From Sclerotinia nivalis (lineage: Eukaryota > Ascomycota > Leotiomycetes > Helotiales > Sclerotiniaceae): a DNA stretch of 64,000 bases. The stretch covers positions 1,736,001 through 1,800,000 of the forward strand of contig JAPEIS010000012.1 of the NCBI GenBank assembly GCA_029531795.1, given 5' to 3'. Positions 24,502-36,200 of this stretch are shown one piece after another; the stretch's first letter is position 1, and every line of letters begins with the position of its first letter. The position numbers were made by a program, and so were the translations under genes. The notes under the pieces were generated by a model. It was given only the letters and a program-made list of their open reading frames with translations, did no database searches and was not told the DNA's origin.

Positions 24502-26088
24502 CTAGAAAGATTATGATGAATACTAGTCTTAATTGGCAAAAGTGAAGAAATGGATTAGGATTTACTGCCCATACTTGTCAGGATATATCCTGTAAACTGA
24601 GAATTTAGATGTGCAACAGAACTTATTTCAATGGCTTTGAGTGGAGGACGATGAGATATGCTAGTATTAAGTGGTGGCACTAACAACACGGGGTTGAACT
24701 TCATAGAGATCATATTAGTTATGCGCTTGTCAGGGTACACCTTGTGAATTGGAAATGCAGATATGCAACATAAGTCATTTTGACGATGTGAAGCGGATTA
24801 CAACGAGATGTGCTAGTCAAAACTACTGACATTTTAAAAAAGTCGGTTTAGTGGCGCTCATAACCTAAACTTCAAATCCCATTATAGACTCCTACTATTC
24901 CCACACTTGTTGGGATGAGCCTTGTAATTTGGATATTTAGATGTGCAACAGAACTTCATTTGATGATTTAAGTGGATAAGAATGAGTTGTGCTAGTTCCA
25001 AGTGATAGCACTAAAAGAAATCGTTGGATCAGATCTCTTTCCAGGGCTCATGATTTAGATTTCAAAAGCCATGATGTAATAGTATTTTTCACACCACTAG
25101 TTAGGATAAGGCCTGCAATTGGATATACAGATGTGCAACATATTCTTTCGAGATTATTGAGTGGAAAATCATGTGATATTCTTGTCATAATTGCTGGTAT
25201 TAAAAAACGTGGTGTTAGATGTCTTGCCGGAGTTCATAACATAGCCTTCAAGTCTATGATAGCCTGTTGCTACTTACTCCACTTGTCAGGATGCACCTGG
25301 CAATGTGGATATGTAGGCATGCAACATACTCTTTTCAAGCTCTCTGAGTGGAACATAATGAAAGATACTAATTGTAAATATAACTAAAGAAAAGCCGGGG
25401 TATTACACTAAGCCGCTTTCGCAATTAATATACCAGTCATGGCCTTCAAACCCCGCCGTATACCAGTACTCCTCATCACTTGATAGGGTGAGTGAAATAT
25501 GTAGACATGTAACATACCTTTTTCCAGGCCTTTGAGTGGAAGATGAATGAAACTAGTTACGAATATTGGAACTAAAGGGACTAGAGCGAGAATTAGACAC
25601 TGCGCCGTAGTTTAGATTTATGGTTTAGACTCTAAAATAATGGTTTACCTCTCGCATCTGGTGAAATTTGCAGACTTGTTGGGATGAGGCCTGCACCTTG
25701 AAGATACAGATATACAACATACGATTTTCGAGAGACTTGTATGAAGGGTTGTAAATAACACGTTTAAGTGTCGGATATGAAGAAAGCGGGATAGTGAATT
25801 AGGCTTCCCCATAAACCAAATTTCACCCGTCTCAAAAAGTGTGATATCTAAACTATCCATGTAATTGCTAGGATCAAGCATGCAAATTGAATATGTAGAT
25901 ATGCAACATAACTCATTCAAGAGCTTGGAGTGGAAGACAATTCTATTTATTAGTTTAGTCTCGAAACTAGAGGGACCAGTCATTTAGGACTCGGGACCGT
26001 CGGTATACTGATTGCTCATGCGGCCAGGAAATCTCAAACTCCGAGACCCTAAGCATTTAACATATAGAAGTAAACCACAAACGGAAGG

Positions 26089-26112
26089 CCCCCCCTCCCC
26101 CCCTCCCCCCCC
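26089..26112. repeat. Homopolymer-type C tract inside the array
   Basis: A run of C broken only by two T residues, within the satellite-like region. Confidence 0.9.
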
Positions 26113-28912
26113 TTCAATTTCTTAGCACTTGGAGTTTAGACCTTGTGGCGGCACAATCAATTATTCCTACAAGTCTAAGAACTGCACTTGCTAGGACATT
26201 ACCTGTACGTTTGACATGTAGATGCGCAACAAAAATCTTTCAAGAATCCTGAGTGGTTGAGTGGGAGTGCTAGTCGTGATTTCCGGAACTGGAAAGTCGG
26301 TTTTGGGTTAGACTTTTCACTAATTGGGGCTCGTTTAACTCAAGAGTAGATCTCGATGACGTTCTCTTTTTTACACCGACCTGAGGCCTCTTTTTTCGGA
26401 AAACTGAATACTCTGATTTTAGGGAATTTTATCTGGGGTATGAACCTCCAATCTACGGGGTTCCAGGTCTTTAGTCAAGGAATCAGGTAACTCATTATCT
26501 TTTCGCCCCGCAAACTTACTTTGGTTTTTGTCCGTTAGCCTTCTTGGCTCATAAATACGTTTAAACTTCACGCCAACTGGTGAATTTATTATTCACACAT
26601 ATCAGCATGATATCTGTAAAATGGAAACGTAGATATGCAACGTCGCACTTTCCAAAAAACCGAGAACGTCGAAGACATCGAAGCGCTAATTCGGCTTAAC
26701 GACGCTAGAAAAAGCTAATTGTAAGTGCCGAAGTGTAAGTGCCGAAGCGGCTCCGCTCTCGACCACACACTTCAAAAATCGCGATGAACTACTCATATAT
26801 CATCCCCCACATCACTATCCTGATGTGCCTCGTGGAATATAAACACAAATACGCAGCTGCATACAATTCAAGGCCTGTGCACGGAAATTTCTGATTTCTA
26901 TTTATGATGACCATGCATGGCCCCGACTATGAATACCAGAACTAAACGAATGCTTTCAATCTTGACGTTAAAGACTATGTGAGATACTAATCAAAAACTA
27001 CGTAAAAAATTACCAGGATGAATCCTGTAACATAAAAATATAGATATGCAACAAATACAGAATTGCTCCTTTTTGAAGGCTCTGAGTGGGGGATCGAGAC
27101 GCTGATTAGGATAGACGGAACTTGACAAAGGCAGAGACTAACTAGGCTAAACACGCACTTGTCAGGATGAGCCTCGTAATCTCCTGTCATAGATATGCAA
27201 CATACTTTGATATGTTTTTGCCACGCGCTTTGGTTGTATGAAGGACTTTCGGAAACCATTCGAATGGTTAGTAGGAGTGAGCTAAAGAGGCTAGAAGATT
27301 GGGGTATTGAAAGCTCTCCATAAATCGGCACCGGAAATTTTTCTCAAGCCGCGAAAGGTAAGAAAATCGTCCAGCTCTAGACTTCCGACTGGACTTGTGC
27401 TTTGCGGAGTGTTAATTCTTCCACTTATTTATTCTGCAAAGTGGTATCTGCGAGATATATAACCGCAAAATATTTGAAGTATTTAGATGGAAAGGTTCTG
27501 TATGTGAAGATGACAAGATATGTTACCTCCTATCACAGGCCAAGTAACAACAAAGAAGGAGAATCGCGCTAAACCTTCCATCTGGACTTGTCATTAACTA
27601 TGGAGAGAGCAGTATATTATTCACACACTTGTTGGGATACAGCCCGTAAATTGAATTTATAGATATGCAACATAACCATTCTAAAGGTGTTGAGTGAAAG
27701 ATGGTCGTCATGGGTGCTGAAGCTAAGTGAATGGTCCGGTCTAAACGAATCGTCAGGACTCATAAGCTTCAAGGTGGTGGGACATAGAGAACTGTTTACA
27801 GACTTGTAAGGACGAGGCCTGAAAGTTAGAGCTGTTAGATGTGCGACATTAATTTTTCGAGGTCATTGAGTGGTGAGTGATTCACGACTAGTACCAATCA
27901 CCGGAGCTAGGGGTTCAAGCTAATCGTCAAGATTCACAAACTTCGAAATAGTGAGATAAAGAGAAACTATTTATAAACTTGTCAGATTGAGATTTGCAAT
28001 TTAGAGCAATGAGATGTGCAATATTGCTTTCGAAGAATCTTCAGTGTTGGAGGATTTGAGACTATTCTACACCAGTGAAACTAACAGAGAACGGCTTCAG
28101 TTTAGAGCTTTTCTGAGTCATAATCAAGTGGCCGGTATACTATTCACCCAACCACCCATACACTTGTCAGGATGAGCCCCGAAATATGAATTTTCAGATG
28201 TGCAACAAAACTCTTTCGCAGGGTTTAAGTAAATGATGATGAAATTTTTTGTTTAAAGATGCGTGAGTTACAAAAGATCGGGTAATGGATGTAGAAAGAT
28301 TCAATGGAAGGGGGATAATACATTTGTTATGATCTGTTGTATAAGCAATCTGAAATGAATTTGTATTAATAAAATATACCTCTTTCGAAGTTTCGAACGG
28401 AAGACAATTCGCAACCGCAAAACAAACGCCCGGCACTAAAAGAACCCTATCCAAACGGGAAGAATGGCTGATCCATAGAATAATTATTAGAATTTCTGGA
28501 TTCAAAAAAGAGTCACACGCTTGTCAGGATGAACCTTGAAATATAAACTTGTAGATGTGCAACATATTTATACACCTCGCTTTGAACGGCTCTGAGTGAA
28601 AGATGATAAAGAATACTATTTGTGGTTACTGAAGCTAGAAAAACCTATTGTTCTTTTAGTTCTTATTTTCGGAATGGCGGTAGCACTTGTAAGGATCAGA
28701 TGTGTAAAATGAAATCTCAGATATGCAACATACTTATGTATTCAGCTTTCAATGGCTCTGAGTGGAGGGCTACTCAAGGTGCTAATTTTAGTTGTGGAGG
28801 CTAGGGAAGGACAATGAATCTAGCTTGTGGAGTATGGAATAGTGATAGTACTTGTCAGGATAACGCCTGTAAATTGAATTTGTAGATGTGCAACATAAGC
28901 TTTCTGGGGATT

Positions 28913-29700
28913 TTAGGGCCGAAATCGGGGAGTGGTTCAGACGGTATTTCTTACAGAACGGGGATATATTTGGCTTTAGATAATCATTGAAATTTATGCT
29001 TGACAAGTGGTATTGAGCAAGCGACCGTGATGTATAATCCCAATTTTTGCTCAGGGGAGGAATTTCACTCATTACTAGACAAATCTAAATACCCCAACCA
29101 GGACGCAACTGGCATGATAAAACTCATATGCATTATCGAAGCTAAAGTCCTTCATTCTCGAATTATAGCTTTCAATTCGTGTTCTTGGTAGCTGGTGGCA
29201 TGGAGAACACTTGCATTTCCCAAACAATCCGACCCTGTTGTTTAAACTCAATTAAAAACAGCACGCTAAGTTTTGTGAAAGGGTTCTATTTAAACCAACG
29301 TTGATTGGTTATAATACTCGAGCATGTACTCAATGAAAACAAAAAACAAAGGAGAAAGTCCGTTTTGGGTATTAATAACCAAATCTCAAGTCCAAATCCT
29401 TTGAACATTGGAGAAAGACACAAAGTCTTTGATATTGACACTAGTCCGTTGATTCATATATAAGTATTCTCGAACTTTCGCGCTTGGTGATAACCATCAA
29501 CTTAACCAGATAAAAATCAGAAGAACAGCGGAATTCAGCATTGTATCTCAAGAATTCATACAAAAATTACCTGGCTGAAAGAAAATCTCCTGTTTTCATA
29601 CCTCAACATGTCATATCCTCAATACATGGGTCAGAAAAGGCCGGACACCTATCTCACCAAGTTAGTTTGAATACCCAAACACAGCACTTCATATTATGTA
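28913..29700. other. Spacer between array and gene relics
   Basis: No repeat core and no coding signal are seen. The last part includes AACTTATAAAAGCCC near 29720, a TATA-like element just before the following coding remnant. Confidence 0.4.
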
Positions 29701-30196
29701 TCAAATCTGCGCAACGAACTAACTTATAAAAGCCCAACAAACAGTACCCCTTCAGAAGTCCGAAAATATCTGACGAGTCTTCTTGTTCAAAACCACGGAA
29801 AGACTGTTGAAGAGGCTAAGGAGGTCACCTCCGTTTGGCTTTATGGTCGGGGATCAGATTTTTATCAGTATGATTTAAACACATTTAAAGATATATTTGG
29901 AAATGAAATAGGAATGTTGTTTTATTTGTATTCGAGGGGCCTTACACCAGGTGGAAGGGTAAAGAGTTTTTGGGAACAACTGGCAGTTAAGTTACTTTTT
30001 CTTCCTCTTTTCGTTATATGTGGAAGGGGGATTCGATGATTATCGTGATGAAACAAATGCTAATGCGATATCTCTTTATAGAAATATGCTTCGTTCAATA
30101 AGCGCTTGCTCCAAGAAATGGGAAAGATTGTTTTTCGATTTACATTTGTTAGATTCTTCCAGATCTCTCAAGAATTTCAAATACTTTCAATCATAA
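29701..30196 (+). pseudogene. Remnant of a small fungal gene of unknown function, frameshifted
   Basis: From about 29740 a frame reads SEVRKYLTSLL, then TVEEAKEVTSVWLYGRGSDF and YDLNTFKDIFGNEIGMLFYL. This has clear protein character: regular hydrophobic spacing and a WxYGRGS motif followed by a D-x-x-T-F-x-x-I-F-G helix. The frame ends at TGA 30037-30039, but the next frame immediately continues with FDDYRDETNANAISLYRNML and ISACSKKWERLFF until a stop at about 30196. No in-frame ATG precedes the conserved part. I read this as one gene with a frameshift and a lost or distant first exon. I associate the motif with uncharacterised fungal proteins from memory only, and give no function. Confidence 0.5.
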
Positions 30197-30282
30197 TCAT
30201 TCTTTTTATGTTCATAACTTCCCACCTTTTCTAACTTCCCACATTCCGTACCTCTCACCTTCCCCAACTTCCTACCTTCATC

Positions 30283-33200
30283 ATGTCAGGAGGAGTCTTC
30301 TCTGAGACACTTCAATCAATCACTATTACGAACCTTAATGAGCTTTCTAAAAAGCGCAATCATTTCGAGAACCAAAAAGAAGTTTTATCCTTCAAATTAA
30401 GCAATGAACTTGATCAACGAAAGAAACTTCAATTGTTGCTCCATGGTGTGAAGCAAAGCTTTGCAGTTACTACATCAATTACGAGGAAACGTACACGCGA
30501 CAATGGCACCAAATTATCTCCCATCGAGCTTCTCGTCAAAAATCTCGAAAATTTCCTTGCCCAAGCTGAATATGACCCATCAATCTCTGAGAGAACCCTC
30601 GAGCAGTGGAAACAAAATCTCATGCGGCACATGAATGTCCAATCATCGAAACACCAATATGCGACTTTGTATTGTGGATTGGTTACTGAATGGCTATCTG
30701 CAGAGCAACAGCAGCAAGCTGACAATATCTTCAACGATGCCTCAGAAACTGATGAAGACTGCCAGAAAATCAAGGAGACCGTTGCGAGGACTGAGGGACG
30801 AGCGAATTGGGAAAAGCTGGTCTTTGAGCCATTCGAAACCGATCAGGTGGCGATTACGGCATTCTTGATTTGTTTGTTTGGACTGGATGGGAAGAACGAA
30901 TAAGCCAAGAAAGCCTTGAATGCTTTACGCAAACAAGTCGAAGCATTTGGAAATGATTTATCCACTCCAGGACAATTCAACCCCACTGTTTTGCGTTGGA
31001 CCATCAATGGACTTATCTCTTCCGGTCTACTATCTGAGGAAAAGCGTGCGGCATTGAAAGATTTCTTGGCAAGCCCAGTCATTCTTGCAGAAGTAGCAGA
31101 CGTTCTCAACATTCGTCTTGACGACATTTGAACGGCACACATCATATGTTCAACGACGAAGATCTCCTCGAAGCACTATTCCTTCAATACATTGGTGTTA
31201 AATGGTCAGTGTTCTTCAAGAAAGCCTTTACAGACATCTCCAATTCCGATGGAGCATGGTTGACATTGAACAAAGCTATTCCTTTCATTGACCGGACGAG
31301 AAGAAATTATTATCTTGGACCACAATCCAATTACTCAGGAAGTGTTCAGGAAAAAAGGAAAAACTGTACAAATCTATTTATTTCATGTCTCAGCTTCCAG
31401 ACTCAGAACTAGATGACCAAGCTGATGAGAATGGAGCGGAAGAAGCTGAGTATCAGAGTCATGGCGCTGGAAGACCCGCACAGCAAATGCAAATGCAGCT
31501 ACAGGCAGTCCCAACTAGCTACAGCCCGGCTAGCAACAACCCATTTATAGCACAGCAACATTTAAAGAAGAAGAGGGTAAGCCCGTCGCAAAGTATTCAA
31601 AATGTTCAAAGTTTCGAAGTTGATACCCTTTTGGATGATGATTCTGGGAATTCCGACAACCCACCAAATACTCCCATGGAGATCAAACAATTCTAACTTC
31701 ATCTGCTCTCTGCCGATATCATCATCAATACAAAACTTCACGGAGAATTTACTTATGCTCGTTCCGAATTCGAATCATTTAGCCCATCATTACCACATTC
31801 TACAATTTTTTGTGTTTTCGAGTTTTTTGGACTGTCAGAAAAATGGTTGAGGTTCTTTCGGAAATTTCTTGAAGCTCCGCTCAAATTTATGGATGATGAT
31901 ATATCTGCAGAAGCTCGCATCCGAAAGCGTGGAGTTCCTGGAGCTCATGCTTTATCTGCTGTTTGTGGAGAAACAACTCTTTTCTGTCTAGACTATGCTG
32001 TCAATCAGAGCACAGATGGAGCTCAACTCTATAGAATGCATGACGACTTTTGGTTTTGGTCGCCTTCCCAACAGTTTGTTGTTAAAGGGTGGAAATCAAT
32101 TCTCAAGTTCTCTGAAGTCATGGGAGTTACCCTTAACAAAGGTAAAACAGGCTCAGTACGCATCACGTCCAGCAAGACCAATGAATCCATTGACCCCTCT
32201 CTTCCTACTGGAGATATTCGCTGGGGCTTTCTCAAACTGGATCCTATCACCGGACACTTTACCATCGATCAATCCATGGTAGATGAACACGTCTCAGAAC
32301 TTCAATCTTAACTTCGGGACAAAAAGAGTGTCTTTTCCTGGATCCAAGCATGGAATACTTATGCCGGTCGTTTCTTTACATCCAACTTTGGAAAACCATC
32401 GAATTCCTTCGGGCGCGCACATGTTGATGCCATGCTCTCCAATTTTAAAAACATTCAAAATCTCATATTCACAAACACAAATGTGGTTTCATATCTCAAA
32501 GATATATTGAAAACGAGATTCGGAATTGATGATGTCCCTGGCGGATACCTTTATTTCCCAACTAGTCTTGGCGGTCTTGAATTACACAACCCTTTTATCG
32601 GACTCCTACAATTACGCGATGGGGTGTACGAAGAACCGGAAAAATTAATGAACGACTTCCTCGAGGCCGAACATGAGGCGTATAGAAAGGCCAAAATATG
32701 TTTGAACAGAGATCTCCTCCCGTTAGCACACAAATGGCTCAGCAGTTGCAGCTTCGAACTTTAGACGACCCCAATCTGCAATACTTTATGCCTTTTGAAG
32801 AATTCACCAGATACAGAGAAAAAGTAAGTGTTCATGGGGAAGGAACTCTACTCCAGGTTTTTGAGAACCTACTCAAACAACCGGGCAAGAATCTGCGGAT
32901 TGGGATGAATGGGATATGGTTGTGGCAAAGGCAATCGAGGGTGGTTTTGCCTCAGCATTTGAGGGATTGGATGTGGGATATTGGAAATGGGTTATTAAGC
33001 TTTATGGAGAAGAAATGAGAGAGAGATTTGGGGGATTGGCTGTGGTGGATAAGGGGTTGTTGCCTACTGGAATGGTTAATTTGGTGAGAAGTGGAAAGGT
33101 CAAATGGCAAAGTTAGGACGGGGACACCGAGGGGTTTTTGAAGAATGAATGGGAAATGATTTTGGAGGCTCACTTTTCTAATTATTTTCATGATGGTTTT

Positions 33201-33284
33201 TGTTTCTTCGCTAGGCCTTGGAGAACAATGTTGGCATATCATTCCGGAAAACAGGCTCTTGGAAAAGGAATGAATTTCTACTAG
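30283..33284 (+). pseudogene. rvt (pseudogene): Decayed rvt-type (reverse-transcriptase-related) cellular gene
   Basis: Coding blocks run in one direction and order. The first (from ATG 30283) is an N-terminal helical domain of 206 codons starting MSGGVFSETLQSITITNLNE. Next come LEALFLQYIGVKWSVFFKKA, then RTRRNYYLGPQ and MSQLPDSELDD. The polymerase core follows: ADIIINTKLHGEF, RGVPGAHALSAVCGETTLFC and LYRMHDDFWFW, whose HDD replaces the usual RT xxDD, then FSEVMGVTLNKGKTG. Last is a thumb/C-terminal part with VPGGYLYFPTSLGGLELHNP and EEFTRYREKV. The pattern matches the single-copy rvt genes of fungi (Gladyshev and Arkhipova), which are not transposons. There are in-frame stops at 30901-30903, about 32309-32311 and about 33114-33116. 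Frame changes lie near 31130, 31370, 31690, 32760 and 32900. It cannot make the full protein. Confidence 0.85.
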
Positions 33285-36200
33285 ACCTGACCGGGAATTG
33301 GATACTATAGCCACTGGTCAGGTCTCCAAATCAGTAAATGGCTCTCTAAATCTTAGTTCTAACTAAAGGATTATCAAAGAAGATTTCATGACACTTTATA
33401 AATCCTTTGGCTCTCTCTTACTTTAGCTCCCAATAAGCTTCATCAATAAACAATAAACAATCACCTCCATCACCTCCATTACTTTCACCTCCACAATCTC
33501 TTTCAAAATACCCTCATATACCAACATATAAAAACCAACCCATATCCCCGAATTCAAAAACCGATATTCCAGTCTTAGAACTTGCAATGAGCTTCGCATT
33601 TTGTAAATTATTATCTAGTAAATTTTTCTTTGGTAAGCTCCATGCGCTTCGGCTTTTTATGACTTCGAAGGGTTGTGAAGAGTAGGTGGGTTTATGTATA
33701 TTGATGTTGGTTTGTTTGGGGGAGGTGTGGCAGGGGGGAGGGGCGAATTGATTAATGAGTAAAGAAAGGGGAGCAGGAACGGAAAATTTTGTTGAATCAT
33801 TATTCGATTTATAGTTCGGTGTTGAATGATTGTATTAAGGTTTTTTGATACGATTTCCGGGAAGAGGTTGGGGAATGTTGAGATAATGAAGGGGTGGAGA
33901 GGGCATAGAAAAGGTCTATTTGTTCATTCATTGCATTTCACCTATCTGGCGCTTTACGCTAATATATACCGCTTCTCTCTTTTACATCTATTTTCATATT
34001 ACCTCTTTTATTATCCTATCTGCCTCTTCCACGAACAAAACCCACGTCTTTACAAGCCTCCTAATTGATATAACAACCCAATCCACCAATTCCCAATTCC
34101 CAATCTCAATATCAAAAGCAAAATCATCATTAAATTGAACCCCAGCCCATAATTCCCCAAATCAACGTCCCATTCAAATTCCTAAAACAGAAACTAGAAA
34201 AGTCATTACAATTGGAATTTTTAAGTTGGGGGTTATAAAGGATTGGGTAGGATTGATTTGTCTCTCCTCTTATCTTTACTCTAGCTCTTGATACTCCATC
34301 TACTCTCTCTGTTATTGAATTCATTATCCCAAACCCCTTTCCGGAAGTTTGGTGTACGGAAAATTGGAGAGGAGTAAAATTGTTTCAGTTGAAACGGACG
34401 AAATGTTTTGAGAGGAATGCTAAGCTTAAAGAGAATGAGTAGATAATCGCATACCAACCGTTGAAGGTATTCTTCCTGCGTATTTGAAGCGCCGCCGGCT
34501 CATTGGCATAAGATACATGTTAAGGCTTTTTCGATTACGAAAGGAAGTTTGTGTTCTCTTTTTCTTTGCTTCATCCACAGTCTATTTCACTTTACTTTCA
34601 TCCCTTTTTGTCCTTCTTTCCCCCCTTTACTTCCTCCATCGTATTTCCTCTCCCTCTCAGAACCTCACAAACTAATATATCCCTGAGCAATAACCTTCTG
34701 GCTCCCCGGAAACACCACGACAGGCGAGCTAGAAAAGAGGGTCGACGCCGGTGTAGGTGATTTGTGGTTATATCGTTAGAGCTCTTTATATATTTACTAA
34801 TGAGATGGGAGAAAAGGTTAGGATTTTTGATACTTTTACGCCGGTATGTTTTCTTTTCTTCCCTTTTTTTCTTTTTTCTGCTGTAGTTGTTGTGGATTTT
34901 TGTGTTTGTGCTCGGCCAGGTGTTTGGTGGAAAAGTAGGGGAGGGGAATAGGTGTGGGATGGATGGAAACGAGCGGAAGAGGAGAAGAGGAAGGATAAGA
35001 GGGAGAGGGAGGTACCCGTGGGGATGGAAATGGAGAAAGAGGAATGAAATGACGGATAAATTCCCAGTCATTCTATGTCTATTACTTCAAACTTCCAGCC
35101 AATTTTGATGGACGAAGGAAAAGAGATGACCCTGAAATCAGTGGAGCGGCTATGGCTTATTATGCTACGATTCCAGCTCCGAAGGCGATGTGAGGTAGGC
35201 TTTGAGAGGGAAAATATGGAGTTTCCAGTTTGGTTTTGTGTGATGTTTGAAGATTGTTGGGAAGGTCGGAAGTTATAGAAAGGGATTTTTTGTTCGAGGT
35301 AAGCTTGAGGATGAACATATGATGACGTGGTGCTTTTTGATTCCGATGTATGCAAATACAAGGGCTCTTTCTTTTTCATATAATCTGTCTTGACAAGTGT
35401 TTTCGCTGTCACACAACCCTTAGATTCGCTTAATTAGGTGTTAAAAACCCCATCAATATTTATCTTCGCCCCTCCTATTTTGCCCAATCATTGCATGAAG
35501 TGATCACTATGTATATTCATAACTCCCGTCATGATGTAGAAATATATATGACGTTAAGCATATATACGTGACTTCACCGTAAGAATTTCTTCTAATCTTT
35601 AAACATCTACTGCCCGTGCTAGTGCGAAAACCAACTCAGACCATATAAATCAGATTCTAAATCAAAATCAAGCAGTAAAGACACCCTGTCCAGATTATTT
35701 TAAACCGTAGGGTGAAGTTTTTGAGTTTGGAGTGCCGATCAAATATTGAGATTAGATGTTCGAATTGCGGTTGAAGGTCGAGGGGATAGTTGTCCCAATG
35801 TGTGGTCATCATTGGTTGCCGGAGTGGTTGTAGATGCTTGTGGATAATTGCTGTCACTATTCGGATCCGTCGCTGTGATGATTTTTATTGTTGAAATATT
35901 TTTCCACTGAGATGATGTAGCATGAATTGAACACGAGATTCAACAGCTTCTGGAATTTGTCACTGGAAACGACTTGGAAGCTATATACACTGTTTCAAGC
36001 AAAACAATTTCCCATCTTGTCTCTCCCTATGTAGGATCTCTGCCAACAATGTTTACAGCCATTGAAGTTTTCAAAGCGTAAAAGGACTGGGCTGTTTTAT
36101 ATTCGTAGGTTTAATTCCTTACTTTCCATACCTGCACTCCCTTCTCACGTATCCACGCTTGGAGTGACATACTGATCCGTCGCCTTCAACCCGAAACTTT

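Larger units (their letters stand above)
21120..28912. repeat. Degenerate satellite-like array, ~30 copies of a ~180-bp unit
   Basis: A core resembling ACTTGTCAGGATGAGGCCTG, followed by TAAATTGAATTTGTAGATRTGCAACATAA split over two halves, recurs with the same orientation. Instances lie near 21160, 21525, 22460, 22830, 23325, 23510, 24590, 24745, 24925, 25115, 25305, 25490, 25700, 25885, 26205, 26610, 27030, 27175, 27645, 27815, 27990, 28180, 28535, 28705 and 28875. About 20 bases later most units have CTCTGAGTGGAGGATG, then GATACTAGT, then GGAACTAA, and finally CATACTATTCACACA leading into the next core. Spacing is mostly 170-200 bp. Copies differ by many substitutions and indels, so the array is old. 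Frames are not conserved between units, which argues against a coding repeat. Confidence 0.85.

Noticed and set aside
21120..28912. CRISPR-like or coding-repeat interpretation of the array
   Set aside because: This is eukaryotic sequence and the units are long and divergent with no uniform spacers. Frames shift between units and stops are frequent on both strands.
34598..35071. 157-codon minus-strand frame
   Set aside because: It reads through CT/GA low-complexity sequence and contains no motif.
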